Shown in pieces: positions 11,201 through 21,388 of a stretch of DNA of 64,000 nt; within the stretch, counting starts at the first letter, position 1; every line of letters begins with the position of its first letter. The stretch comes from Leishmania martiniquensis. Its lineage: Eukaryota; Euglenozoa; Kinetoplastea; Trypanosomatida; Trypanosomatidae. Both the position numbers and the translations under genes were made by a program. Location: NCBI RefSeq assembly GCF_017916325.1, contig NC_090165.1:496001-560000 (forward strand). The letters run 5' to 3'. The notes beneath the pieces are model-generated. The model did no database searches, was not told the origin of the DNA, and was given only the letters and a program-made list of their open reading frames with translations.

Positions 11201-11930
11201 CATGCTGAAGCACTGTCGTCGCGGCAAGCCACATCAGCGCATCTTTTGGGTCTCCACTCAGCGCGGCAAGAAGGAGCTCTTCTGGAAGGAGCCGGACTCG
11301 CGCAGCGCCGACTACTCGTGCATTCAGCTCTCCGACGTCAGCTTCATCCAGGTCGGATGCTTTGGCAAAGTGTTCTCCCGTCACCGAATTCCACCCAGCG
11401 ACCCCGCCTTCTTCCGCGCCTTCACGATTGGGCTAAAGCATGGTGGGCGCACCGTGGACATCGTGGCAGAGACCCTGCCCGACTATGAGGCGTGGGTGGT
11501 CGGCCTCTCACACCTGGTCGGCATCGACCCCGTGTGGGGCGGCAAGATTGATCTCACAATGGAGCTTGGGACCGATCGGCTCACCTACCTCGAGTCGAGC
11601 GTGTGTGAAGCAAACTACATTCACCCCTTGCAGTATCTGGAGCTGAAGAAGCGCGTCCAGCACGTCGCGGCGCGTACAATGCAGGTGCTGACGGAGTGCG
11701 GCAACGACACTGTGCGTGCCCAGGCAATCCTCGGCGGCATCCATCCTCCTGCGGTGAACAGCAACTGTGCCGTGTACATGACGAAGGGTGAACTGCGATT
11801 TTTGATGGCCGACACCTTTGATATCCTTCGCATATCGAGGCTGTGGATGCTCTTCCAGCAGATAAACCTCGTCTACGACGACAACTTTGTTCCTGCTACC
11901 GCGTTCGGCATCACGCTGCGCGAATCTTGA
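8298..11930 (+). CDS. Kinesin with C-terminal PH-like domain
   Basis: An N-terminal microtubule motor of 1210 residues. The motor domain spans about residues 5-355 and has the complete nucleotide machinery: RIRP at 11-14, P-loop GQTGSGKT at 91-98, switch I NDTSSRSH ending at 213, and switch II DLAGSE at 261-266. It should therefore be an active ATPase. A charged coiled coil at about 420-545 suggests dimerisation. A long acidic Ser/Ala/Glu-rich linker (about 690-945) follows. The last 260 residues begin with a PH-like fold at about 950-1065, with a basic first strand, an IFWV strand and a closing Trp-containing helix (YEAWVVGL). This tail could bind phosphoinositides or a cargo adaptor, so membrane or flagellar cargo is plausible but inferred. 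I cannot assign it to a standard kinesin family. The ATG is immediately followed by the first motor strand, which supports the start. Confidence 0.93.
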   Translation: MPEQRITVAVRIRPPIGHERYEPVCARKANDDQTITIKAEETSASVGGTTAFQFDYVFDENDDQVAVYEESVQELVDHALSGFNATVFTYGQTGSGKTYTILGSTSADGKVTDESGVFMRVFDDLLTYRESVKGRIHILITLSAMELYVEDVMDLLLNKKKLKLRETPEETITVGINTVEVHSMMDVKQNFDVANSFRSVTATKMNDTSSRSHALFFIDLFQIPVEKSPQPPQLSQLIDETGAYLSNGVPGTVRSRIALVDLAGSERVKRSGVSGQGMVEAQAINKSLSTLGTVINAMYVQNSHIPFRESKLTKLLKPCFVDTTSRLLLIGQVAPPSNSASESLGTLRFCDRVKGLKAGQVMGFSDPAAEEAFLRSRRANEELLAEMHILNAEYYYEAVNVRRLAAIKGVPVDQEQQRVVAELQAGAADIAARKEREALEKAESEANAQRDAEVERFVLHMNALIEEYEQVAHATKKEKKAQKKLREEQGATHEARLHEAKKAKKSRLKMQEAIDEARKNVEAMEREIEALEREIAARKEAAAGGLDDIDGGVASQNKATDEAVEEATHSLVESFYNHAVEQGRLYSMFVSRLADTARERSQVRRMKLMSSTLVTEGTLLYDLIAFLIDRAVDISEGDLPFGAKWGWYDVDGLSQRLLCADEMYPPMLPSAYEQLDAEAEPCEEEAHSITFLSSDESDGAHSHHAAESRRIRQIRDTAAAAKAEQWHAFYSGDEHGRKPESCSGGGSGKDSDGDRESSSASVPAAPSLARQSNWINGELLGGPPPPDVPLAVADGAKDAPPSAAKAPHRRKKKGAAAADADEAAVASPRNGTDAASPDGAEAALAAPLLEDKAGEHDRPSGASAAKSASSGGSSSDELGEESSGTESSSSASGGESEDESREAARVDGKGERHKRKAARRAKGFDGDALPVDAPNPSYQEKDSRALMKVYDSPTLVQDLIRFLRSGSRMLKHCRRGKPHQRIFWVSTQRGKKELFWKEPDSRSADYSCIQLSDVSFIQVGCFGKVFSRHRIPPSDPAFFRAFTIGLKHGGRTVDIVAETLPDYEAWVVGLSHLVGIDPVWGGKIDLTMELGTDRLTYLESSVCEANYIHPLQYLELKKRVQHVAARTMQVLTECGNDTVRAQAILGGIHPPAVNSNCAVYMTKGELRFLMADTFDILRISRLWMLFQQINLVYDDNFVPATAFGITLRES

Positions 11931-14675
11931 GGCTGCACACGTACACGAGGGTAGCTCCTTTCCGCTTGCCAAGCTACACGCCTGACCAATGCTCGAGTTG
12001 AGGTGTTTCTCTTCGTGTGCGTGGCGCTGTGTGATTTTTGTTTTGCCTGGCCATATATAGCACGTGGCTACGCAGCAGCATCTTTGGGGGCCCGCACGTT
12101 CTGCTCTGTCTGCGGACACTGGCAGGCACCATCCTCTTCTCGCTTCGCATGCCGCTCTAAGGAAGATTATTGGAGGAAGTGGGAGGGGCATCACTGCTCT
12201 GGGTGGCTTGTACGCGAGTGCTGTGACGCAAGATGCCGCTTTCCCACCCCTCCAATCGGGCACCTTCAATTCATAGATGCGCGCGCATTTGTACGTGTGC
12301 GCAAGACGTCTCGTAGGAGCACAGGCACAATCGAAACAAAAAAAGGTCATTTCGATAGTGCACGCACCTTGGCACACGAACGGGTGAGTGAGTAAGCGAA
12401 GGGAGGGGGGAGGCGTCCACATTGCTACATGGCGTGCTTGTGAATCTGGCCTTTACGTGCTAATGCGTGTGTGTGTGTGTGGAAGAGGAGTGAGCACCGC
12501 CATCACCGTCGCTCCGAACGCTTTGTGAGCTCGCCTATCTTGGATAATGTTTCTCTTCGTTATATTGTGTGTCTTTGTGTTTGTGGCTTTGCATCACCCC
12601 CACCTTCTTCTCCAACCCCATTTTTCTCTGTGCGCTCGTGTCTGCTCGTGCTTGTAGTGTGCACTCCCTCTCTGACACTTACGCATACACATACACACAC
12701 ACACACATCTGTGTGTCGACTCGCTATCGGGCGCTCTCTCTCCTCCCAACATGTCCTTCCATCTGTTGTTCACCTTTCCTTTGGCAGTTTCCTTCCGACA
12801 ATCTCCTGCTCCTCCCGTGCACGTCTCTCCTGCCTGCTTGTCATGCTTGCTTGAACACTGTGCTGCTGTCGCTTTCGTTGGCTGTGTGGCGGCGGCGCAG
12901 ATGCCAAAGGGGAGATGTGCCCTTTCTCCTCACCCCTTTCCCCTCGCTCTCTCTATATATGGTGTGTATGCCTGTGTTCGTTGCGGGTATACTGTGCGCC
13001 TTCGCCGTCGAACTTTTCCTTTTTGCTGCTGTTCGCTGAGGCCTTTGTCCGCTTCGCCCCATCATTGCCACACCTTCTCCCTTCTCTATTTCGTTGTCTC
13101 GGTCTGTGTACACGTGCGGGACAGCCGTTGACCTGTGCGTGGGTGACCTGACGCGATGCTCACTCCAGATCGAATCGCACGCTCTCTTTCTCGTGTACGT
13201 GATGTGACACTAAAGATGCTGAGGGGAACGCGTGTGTTGATGTGCACATCAAAGTAAGTAAGCTGAAGGGTATGTGCAGCTCTCTCTCTCTCCAACGTGC
13301 AGTTGCCAATGAAAAGGGAAAGGGTTGACGGAGGCTTTGGGTCGATAGGGGAAGAGAGGAGGGGGGAGGGAGCCATGCATCTCTGTCTCTTGCCCACTTC
13401 AACTCAGGTGGGTGCATCCTTGCACGTGGAATGTTGCGGGGACTTTTCTCCGTTTGGGCGTGCGAGGAAAGGTCATGGTGACTGCGTCTGATATGCCCTC
13501 TTCCGCAGAAGCGCATGGACTACGGATGCTCCTGTAGGTGGGCCGCTCCAGCTACGGTTGTCTGGATGCATCTTTGGCTTGCCTGAGAGAGGCGTTTTTT
13601 TTTCTTTGAAGGCTCACTGCCATGTGCAACAGTGACGCATTCTTTCGACGCGGAATGGTCGCGATGACGGCGGGAAAGAATGCGGGTGATCGAGCTGGGG
13701 GAAGAGTAGGAAAGGCTGGTGAGAGCGACGCGTTCAACACATTAGGGTGAAGGCTTTCTTTCTCGGTCATCTTTCCGCTATTCTCTCTGTCGACTCGTGC
13801 TCGTTTCCTTTTAGCGTGCTCGTCTGCTGTCCCTTAGCCCTGAAGAAGCGGCTCGGTCCTTTTTTCGACTGCTTGGCTCTCGGCGTACCAACAGATTACC
13901 TGCATGTGAGACTCTCGCTCTCTCTCTGTCTGCACCTTCGCTTCTGTCGGCGCGTAAGTGTTTGTGTGTGGGTGTGTGTGCTCCGTGCAGCTGTTGGTGG
14001 TCTCCGCTCGTTTTCCCTCACTCCTTTTTTTCGTCCTTCCGTACCCGCGGCGCCGACTCTCCCCGTTGTGGGCATGCGTGTTCTTACACCCTTCTTCCCT
14101 CCTCATCTGCCGTCTTGACAGCCTTTGGTTGCCTACATTGTTTCGTGTCTTTGGCCGCCTTAGGCGCATCTGCCCCACCTCGACAACGCAGCTCTTCACG
14201 CCTCCCCTCCTCACCACAATCACTGACCGCCGCCTTTGGCTCCCCCCTCTCTCTCCTAATCGTTTCACCCATACCGTCCCTACCGCTGCCGCTATGGGCC
14301 ATCTCAAAGGACGCCCTCCGTTCATTTTGCGTTGCCATGCGTCTGCCATAGCGCAGCTCCTCTTCCGCTCATGTGTTCACCGTCATCGGCAGAGAGCGCC
14401 GGAAGCAAAAAAAGAGGACGAAACCCCTCTCTGTCACTGTCTCGCTCTGTGTGTGTGTGTGTCCATTGCACAAACTCTGTTGCTCTTCCTCGACCTCTAC
14501 GCCGACTCCTGCGTAGCCGTCTTCGCGAACACATCTCTTCCTGTGTCTCTCTCGTACAACTTGTCTCTCGTGTGACCCATAGCGCGCATGCTTTCGATTT
14601 GGTCCTGTACACGCTCACACGCTCAACACGGGGGTGTCGGCTTCCCATCTCTGCTGTGCGATTCCTTTTTTTTTA
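11931..14675. other. Intergenic region downstream of kinesin
   Basis: About 2.7 kb with no gene I can support. It consists of pyrimidine-rich tracts, TG/CA microsatellites (for example near 12465-12480 and 12687-12709) and short unrelated open frames. It probably contains the kinesin 3' UTR. Confidence 0.6.
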
Positions 14676-15211
14676 TCAATCTGTCTGCAGGGGTCTCAGA
14701 TGACGGGGGGAGGGCAGACGTCTCAGCGCATGGTACTTCAGAGGCCCAGGGCCCACTCTGTGTGAGCTAGTCAAGCAGCCCCAACCCCTCCTGCGGATGC
14801 CGAGCTGCTCCTCGTGGTGAGAGCGTCCGGCAGCCACGACGTGGGGCTGCCAGAGCGCTGTATTGCGACGCGGATGTCAGCGGCGAGGGACTGGAGAGCG
14901 GTGCCTCAGCGATGGTCGGCAGCGGATGTGTTTGTACCATCCGTGCGAGGCAGAGCTCCTTCCCCGACCCTCACTGCCCACTGGCGTCTGTAGCCTCAGC
15001 CACCTCGATGTGTGTACCATGTGGCGACCCGCATGCCGGGTGTATAGCGACCGTGGGGCCGCCTTGGTCGCACGAGGCAGGGAGGGCTTTTGAGGCAGGG
15101 GCCGTGCTCGGATCGCTGAGGCGGTGCATTGCTGCCGAGCGCGCGCGCGTGTTTGATTGTGCGTGTGTGTGTGGACGACCGCGTTGCACTGGGCAGTGGG
15201 CGCGTGGCAGG
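14676..15211. repeat. SIDER2-like retroposon, upstream copy (536 bp)
   Basis: This block is repeated in the same orientation at 17286-17822. The copies appear identical apart from one base in a G run (six G here after TGAC, seven in the other). Shared sequence begins at TCAATCTGTCTGCAG and ends at GCGTGGCAGG; outside these limits the two contexts differ completely. Length, non-coding nature and location in UTR/intergenic DNA fit the SIDER2 class of short degenerate retroposons of Leishmania, which are known to sit in 3' UTRs and affect mRNA stability. Assignment to SIDER2 is from general knowledge and was not checked against a consensus. Confidence 0.7.
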
Positions 15212-16074
15212 CTCAACGGAGGGGAGTTCGATGCGTGCTCTATGGCGTAGAGGTGTCCACGGCGAAAAAGAATATATAACACTGAGTTGTCGAAAGGGGC
15301 GATGAGGCACACACACACACACACACACACCGCCATAAAGTGGAGGGACGCGAAGCAATGCAGCGACATCTTCCGTGCTTTGGCAGCGAAAACGGTTTTC
15401 CTGCTCTTCTTCGAAAAATGCCTCTCGAGTGATGCCGGCCGTTTGGTGCTGAATGAACAGAAACCTGTTTTGCACGCACTGCTCCGCCCCCCCGCGTCGC
15501 GAGGAGAGAGCCGAATGATCAGCGGGGCGCCCCAGTGCACTATGCGAGCTCCCCCCTGAAGCAGTAGGGTGCCATCAGGACAGAGGTTGTGCTTTGTGTT
15601 CCTCCCAAAATATATGCGCCTTTAAGCTTACATGTCGCTCTTCACTTTTTGCGGCCTACTCCCCTCCCCCTTCTCCTACGTGGGCTGCTTTCTGCGCCTC
15701 CATTTTGTCTGTGTAACGGCGCCCTTCTGAGCTCTGCTGCAAATGTTCACACATCGGCAGGCATAACGTCACGTCCCTCACACAATTCGACCCCTCACTT
15801 CCTCGCAAGCGCGCACACACTCACAGGCAGACAACAATTAAGCGACGCGTTCAGCTTTTCTACCCCCTTTTTTTGCGGCTCGCTGCTCTTTGGTGCCATC
15901 GCACCCTCCGCGATAGCTGCTCTCTTCATCACCTGTGTGCCGTGCACACGTTGAACGTTGGCTGCACATCACCTGAGCAGGGACGGGACGCACACATTAC
16001 GGAGCTGCGGTCCTCCGCTTCAGCAGCGTCACGCTGGAAAGCTTCTTGGGCCTCGCTGCACACCGGTGTCCATC
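15212..16074. other. Nuclease upstream region
   Basis: There is a (CA)n run at about 15308-15330 and a C/T-rich tract near 15858-15925, followed by AG dinucleotides (for example in GAGCAG at 15975-15980) that could accept the spliced leader. The nuclease frame is open back to a TTG at 15958, but the signal peptide begins at the ATG at 16075. No other gene is seen. Confidence 0.55.
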
Positions 16075-17070
16075 ATGCCTGCGTTTCTCGACTGCTGTCC
16101 GCGTCTCACAGTCCTGTGCCTCCTGGCGCTCAGCTCAGTGCTGTGCGTGGCAGAAGTGCTCGGATGGGGATGTTTGGGACACATGGTCGTCGCCGAGATT
16201 GCATACCGCCAGCTGAGCCCGTCGAATCAGCAGAAGATCGAGGCGATGGCCATGCAATTTCAGCAGAGTGGTCCGTTCCCAGGGTCGCCGGACATGATGC
16301 AGGCCGCGTGCTGGCCGGATGATGTGAGGAGGTGGCAGCAGGACGCCATGGGCACGTGGCACTATGTCGGTCAACCGTACAATCCGGAAAATATAACCAC
16401 CGATGGGATGGAGGCAGTGAACGCCATCTCCGTTTCTCTCAGCATGATTCAGTCGCTTCGCAACACAAAAGCACCACTGTACTTGTTGAACTTTGCATGG
16501 GTGAACTTGGTGCATATCATTGGTGATCTGCACCAGCCCCTGCATGCAGTGCAGCTTTATTCTCATGATTATCCACACGGCGACGCCGGCGGCAACTTGA
16601 TTCGCGTCCTTGTAAAGAAAAGAGAAATCAAGCTGCACTCTCTCTGGGATAATATTTGCTCTGCCACACCACATTATTACCAGCGCCCCCTCTCCTACGC
16701 CGACTTCTTCGCGGTCTCCTCGTTTGCGGATCGGCTCCAGGACACGTACAACTTTCCACGCAGCATGCGGACTCTCACAAATATACAAAAAATGGCAGAG
16801 GAGAGCTACGCCTTCGCAGTAAACTCCTCCTACGCGGACATGGTGCCAGGCGCTCCTGTCAGTGATGCCTACCTTGCTCGATGCACGGAAGTCGCCGAGG
16901 GTCGACTGACGCTCGGCGGCTACCGCCTCGGGTATATCCTGAATGGGCTCCTATCGAAGATTCTTGTGGACGAGGCTGTCCTGGAGGCGTACCGTGCCGC
17001 ATCCTCGAAGCCACATGCCGCCGCTAAGGGTGACTGGCAGAGAGTGATGCTGCGAGGTCACTCACACTGA
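16075..17070 (+). CDS. Class I secretory P1/S1-type nuclease
   Basis: A zinc-dependent single-strand nuclease and 3'-nucleotidase family enzyme of 331 residues. Residues 1-30 are a hydrophobic signal peptide; cleavage before Trp31 would expose the N-terminal Trp that ligates zinc in this family. All expected ligands are visible: Trp31 and His36 (WGCLGH), Asp82 (WPDD), His96 (WHYVG), His147 and Asp151 (LVHIIGD), His157 (QPLH), and His188 and Asp192 (LHSLWD). The protein ends without a C-terminal membrane helix, unlike the surface 3'-nucleotidases of Leishmania, so secretion is predicted; it resembles the secreted LdNucS type. The expected role is degrading extracellular nucleic acids for purine salvage, as these parasites cannot make purines. 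The gene is flanked by near-identical direct repeats. The ATG at 16075 is the first in-frame ATG and starts the signal peptide. Confidence 0.93.
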   Translation: MPAFLDCCPRLTVLCLLALSSVLCVAEVLGWGCLGHMVVAEIAYRQLSPSNQQKIEAMAMQFQQSGPFPGSPDMMQAACWPDDVRRWQQDAMGTWHYVGQPYNPENITTDGMEAVNAISVSLSMIQSLRNTKAPLYLLNFAWVNLVHIIGDLHQPLHAVQLYSHDYPHGDAGGNLIRVLVKKREIKLHSLWDNICSATPHYYQRPLSYADFFAVSSFADRLQDTYNFPRSMRTLTNIQKMAEESYAFAVNSSYADMVPGAPVSDAYLARCTEVAEGRLTLGGYRLGYILNGLLSKILVDEAVLEAYRAASSKPHAAAKGDWQRVMLRGHSH

Positions 17071-17285
17071 TGCGGAGCGAGTACGTGTATTTAGATATGC
17101 GTGAGGAGCGACAGCTCTGTGAAAAGGGACGACGGACTTGCCGCTGTGTCGCTTGTCCTCAGCCTGTGCGCTCGGGCTATGGATGGGCAGAGAGGAAAGA
17201 CAATCGCACAGCATCGCTTTGTCGTCTGCGCCTCACTGTTCTCCCTCGTTCTTCTGCGCAGTTTCTCAGCATTCTTTTTGTCCTT
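17071..17285. other. Proximal 3' UTR of the nuclease gene
   Basis: Short non-coding stretch between the nuclease stop codon and the downstream repeat. It places the second SIDER2-like copy inside the likely 3' UTR of the nuclease mRNA. No other feature is seen. Confidence 0.55.
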
Positions 17286-17822
17286 TCAATCTGTCTGCAG
17301 GGGTCTCAGATGACGGGGGGGAGGGCAGACGTCTCAGCGCATGGTACTTCAGAGGCCCAGGGCCCACTCTGTGTGAGCTAGTCAAGCAGCCCCAACCCCT
17401 CCTGCGGATGCCGAGCTGCTCCTCGTGGTGAGAGCGTCCGGCAGCCACGACGTGGGGCTGCCAGAGCGCTGTATTGCGACGCGGATGTCAGCGGCGAGGG
17501 ACTGGAGAGCGGTGCCTCAGCGATGGTCGGCAGCGGATGTGTTTGTACCATCCGTGCGAGGCAGAGCTCCTTCCCCGACCCTCACTGCCCACTGGCGTCT
17601 GTAGCCTCAGCCACCTCGATGTGTGTACCATGTGGCGACCCGCATGCCGGGTGTATAGCGACCGTGGGGCCGCCTTGGTCGCACGAGGCAGGGAGGGCTT
17701 TTGAGGCAGGGGCCGTGCTCGGATCGCTGAGGCGGTGCATTGCTGCCGAGCGCGCGCGCGTGTTTGATTGTGCGTGTGTGTGTGGACGACCGCGTTGCAC
17801 TGGGCAGTGGGCGCGTGGCAGG
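17286..17822. repeat. SIDER2-like retroposon, downstream copy (537 bp)
   Basis: Direct-repeat partner of 14676-15211, with one extra G in a G run as the only difference I can see. It begins 215 bases after the nuclease stop, so it is probably within that gene's 3' UTR. SIDER2 elements in such positions are known to promote mRNA turnover in Leishmania. With its twin it brackets a 2.6-kb unit carrying the nuclease. Confidence 0.7.
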
Positions 17823-19157
17823 GCCGTCTGCGTAACATTGTGTGCTGGCGTGCGGGGGAAGGGGTGAAGTGAGGTGAACATAGTGTGTGTGTGTGGGGGG
17901 AGGGGGCGCCTGCTGTATTTGCTTCAGCAGCAGAAGAAGCTCGTACCTCCCAAACGACGGCCCCGCCATTTCTCCTCCCTCCCTCCTGCCTCCCTCCTTT
18001 CGCTCTCTGTCTCCTGCTCGTGCTTTTTTGTTCTTGTGCTGACCGTCTTCTGCCCTTTGATTCCCCCCTTTTTTGCTGTTCCTCCATTGGGTGTGTTTCT
18101 TTTTTTATTATTTCGCCTCTTCGCGTTCGCTCATCTCTTTTGCTTTTTTTTGACGCCTTTTTTAAATCTTTCTCCGTCTTCTCTGGCGCTGATGCGGATG
18201 CCCTGTCGGTGGCCGAGATGTGCTCGCTGTGGGGCCGCTGTCGCGTCCGCCTCACCCTCCCCTCGACGTGTGTCTCGGTTTCTGGCCGCGACTGTGTCCT
18301 GAGGAGGGCGCTTCCAGCAGTCACGCTGTGGCAGCCCAACCCTCTTCCGCGCCGGCCTCTTCCCTTTTTTCTTCTGCGGCCCTTGAGTGCCATGCGGCAT
18401 GGGTTGCGCTCGCGATCCTGCCTCATAGAGCCTGAGGAGTGGGAATTACTCAGAGAGCGGGGGAACATGGCGCGAGGGATGAGGAGGAGAAAGCGAGAGG
18501 GAGGAGACCCACGGCAAGCTCGTCTGCAAATCCAGTCACGCTCTCCCAGGGGAAGGTAATAGCACAGCTGGGCTACGTTTACGGGAAGCGAGGGGGAGGA
18601 GGAGGGGGGCAACGACCTCCACAACGAAGCATAGTCGGCTCTCGATGAAGGCTGAAATAGCCGCAAGGCGAAGAGAATACATATCTATTGACGTTATTTA
18701 TATGCAGTGTGTCGACGGCCTCGCCATACACAGGAGGAGTGCAAATCAATATTCAGCAACGAGCCGGACAAGCATGAAAAAAAGAGGGGGAAAAGGGCAA
18801 CACACCATGGAGCACGCCTCGCCACCGCAAAGAAAAGATGCCGAGCGTGTGGTGTGCCAAGGAGGAGCACGGCTACCGACCACCTCCCTCTTTGGGTGCT
18901 GTACGTGAAGCGGGGAGTCCAGCTGGTGGTCGAGATGGCTCGAATCGCCGTGTGCGTACTCGTCGCTGGCGTTTCTTTCTCTTTTGCATCCAAGCCCCTC
19001 ATGTTGGGGATGCGTGACCACTCCCCCAGTCCCTCTCTCCCATCTGTTGCCCTGCCATGCCCTTTTTCCACGCCATGCCCCAACGCCCCCCTCCCCCTCC
19101 TCGTCGAGGCTTCTGCGTCGTTTTCTCTCACGGAAAAGGCATTCACGGCACATTTAA
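17823..19157. other. Intergenic region, nuclease to pseudouridine synthase
   Basis: C/T- and T-rich DNA (notably 17970-18190) followed by G/A-rich sequence to about 18880. Several open frames on both strands are low-complexity and contradict one another, so I call none of them a gene. Confidence 0.6.
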
Positions 19158-20603
19158 ATGAATGGCAAAGATGGTGCCCCGCCACCTGCTCCATGCGGCA
19201 CGCTTGATGTGATCTACGAGAACGAGGAGGTGCTTGTGGTGAGCAAGCCTCCAGATATGCCCATGGACGGCGATGAAGCCGTCTACGGCCGCACAATCGA
19301 GTCCCTGGCGTATGCGCATATGAAAGCTAGCGGCATCTTCGACGAGGCGCATGAACAGCTGCGGCAGGAGAAGAAACGAAAGAAGCAGCTGAAGTTTGTG
19401 CACCAGCTGGACTTCAGCACGAGCGGGGTGCTGTGCCTGGCCTTTACCAGAGATATGGCCGCGCGACTCGCTCACTGCTTTGAGATGCGCACGGCTCGCA
19501 AGTACTATGTTGCACTGCTGCACGGGCACGTCCCCGGTGATGTGATGCCGCCGAAAGATGGTGCCTCACGTGGTGAGCTAGGGCCCACTTCGGCGTCTGA
19601 GACGGGGTTGCGCCGTTCACCCTTTGTGATGTGGGCTGATGCGTGCCACAACGCATGGAAAGGCGTGGGCTGCATCGAGGCCGTTTGCACTGGACGCAGA
19701 TATGGCGACGCCCCTGCGAGCTCGGTGGCTGAGGACGAGCTGGCAGTGTTTCGGCAACTTCTGCGAGGGCCGCATGAGGCCGTGCTGGAGGCAAACGCGC
19801 AGGTAGACGCCAAGGGCGCGAGCGGAGGTGAGTCAGCGATTGTGGTGCATCGCTTTCGCTCTGGTCGCAGCGCTTCCCCATCGCCCGCCACCTCCGCACC
19901 GGAACAGTCTTCCCCTTTGTCGGCCGACGCGGTGGAGGATCTCATACATCGCACACTGTCAGAAAAGACGGCCTCGCCTTCCATCCTCCTCGTTCGCCTG
20001 CCAGTGGGGTACGATTTGACAGACCCCCGGCACTTCCGCATGGCTGTCACATCAGAGCATGGCCGCGACGCCACAACAAGCCTGCTGGTGCTGAAGCGCA
20101 CCTATTTGGCAGAAACGCCACCGGCGGAAGGCGAGCCACCACCACGCGACGCCATCGCCAGCGATCTCGCCTCCGCCAGACGCTATCCGGTGACGTTAGT
20201 TCTGCTCGCCCCCCACACGGGTCGGCGTCACCAACTTCGCGTGCACTGCCGTGCTATTGGCGTTCCCATTCTCGGGGATACACTGTACTCTTGCGAGCTA
20301 CCGTGGTGCGCGGATTCACTGCTGGGCCCATCGGCGTTAGCATGGGGAGCCGCCGGAGCGCGGCGCATGTACCTGCATGCGTGGCGGCTGCTGCTTCCTG
20401 GCGCCCTCACACGCTGCCTCGATGATGCTGAGCGTGTTGCACTGAAGAAAAAGCGACGTCGCGAGACCTTGGGGCTTTCGGATGCGGGCGATGCCTCCGT
20501 GCCCGCGAGCTGCTGCGAGTGGACGGAGTTTGTGGCCTCTGTGGATTTTTCTGAATTGTGCGTGCAGGACGCAGAGGATTGGGAAGGGCAGGTCGTGCAC
20601 TGA
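19158..20603 (+). CDS. RluA-family RNA pseudouridine synthase (RPUSD1-like)
   Basis: Isomerises uridine to pseudouridine in RNA. The 481-residue protein shows the RluA catalytic loop as HQLDFSTSG (residues 82-90), with the nucleophilic aspartate at position 85. The HQLD form, instead of the bacterial HRLD, resembles eukaryotic RPUSD1-type enzymes. The C-terminal family motif is present as [10 protein letters not shown], followed closely by [10 protein letters not shown]. Between the two, about 250 residues include a long Ala/Ser/Gly-rich insertion (about 130-290) that enlarges the protein beyond the usual 300 or so residues. There is no obvious S4 RNA-binding domain at the N-terminus. The target RNA cannot be told from sequence, and mitochondrial or nuclear location is unclear. 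The ATG at 19158 leads directly into the first conserved strand ([16 protein letters not shown]). Confidence 0.9.
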   Translation: MNGKDGAPPPAPCGTLDVIYENEEVLVVSKPPDMPMDGDEAVYGRTIESLAYAHMKASGIFDEAHEQLRQEKKRKKQLKFVHQLDFSTSGVLCLAFTRDMAARLAHCFEMRTARKYYVALLHGHVPGDVMPPKDGASRGELGPTSASETGLRRSPFVMWADACHNAWKGVGCIEAVCTGRRYGDAPASSVAEDELAVFRQLLRGPHEAVLEANAQVDAKGASGGESAIVVHRFRSGRSASPSPATSAPEQSSPLSADAVEDLIHRTLSEKTASPSILLVRLPVGYDLTDPRHFRMAVTSEHGRDATTSLLVLKRTYLAETPPAEGEPPPRDAIASDLASARRYPVTLVLLAPHTGRRHQLRVHCRAIGVPILGDTLYSCELPWCADSLLGPSALAWGAAGARRMYLHAWRLLLPGALTRCLDDAERVALKKKRRRETLGLSDAGDASVPASCCEWTEFVASVDFSELCVQDAEDWEGQVVH

Positions 20604-21388
20604 TTGGCGGAAACAGCGCGCCTTCTCTTTGCGCGTGTGACGTTATTGAGGGAGGGCCGCCAGCGCCCACGATGCCCTTTGTGAACCATCATATCAGACC
20701 CGGCAAGGGTGAAGGCACGGGGGTGGGCGCGTTGCCGTGTTACAGGCGCGCTGATGAGTGCGGGACCGAATCGCAGGTGCATCCCCTCCTGCGGACGCTT
20801 CGATGGTGTGGCTTGGTGCGTGATGAGTCTGGCATGGTTTGCTTCGCGCCAGATTGCACGGCGCTCTCCACCGCGCTGAATGACCGCTTCCGCACCGTGC
20901 GGTCTCGAACTCCTCATCGGCAGCTGCTACGATGCTGCGCTTTGCCTTCACTTATCCGCTTCCTTCCCTGTCTACGCAACGAATCCCTCTCTGGTGTACC
21001 CCAACTTGTTCAACGACAGGATGTGTTGTCGTTGTCTACTCGGACGCAAGCGCACCCGGATACCATAGAAGCACACACCTGTGCCGGGCGATTCAGGGCC
21101 TTATCTCACACGCTTCTCTATTCATACGGAGGGGGTGAGGCGGCACTGACGCACGACCACAGCGCACCGCTGCGCTCCTCAACTCCTGCACCGCCTCCAA
21201 GGAGCAGCCGTGCTTTTTTTTTACTGTAGTTCACGAATTCGATTCGTCGTGACTGGGGTGCCGTCGTGGACGTCGTTCGTGGTGAGCGCAAGCGTGTCTG
21301 TGCGCCTGGTTGACTGAGTGTTTTCGTCAGATATCACCCTGGACACTGGCAGAGCTCTGACTATGGACCTCGTCGTGGCTGTGCAGGA
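20604..21388. other. Intergenic region
   Basis: A 785-bp gap between the pseudouridine synthase and the Rad17-like gene. A pyrimidine run ending in a T tract at about 21211-21220 could be the splice signal for the next gene. No gene is seen. Confidence 0.55.

Noticed and set aside
15308..15330. (CA)n and (TG)n runs throughout as possible telomeric or CRISPR repeats
   Set aside because: They are plain dinucleotide microsatellites. There are no TTAGGG repeats and no spacer-repeat pattern.
17488..18666. 392-codon - strand frame across the downstream retroposon
   Set aside because: Its sequence derives from the repeat and from C/T tracts (Arg/Ser/His-rich). No conserved feature is visible.
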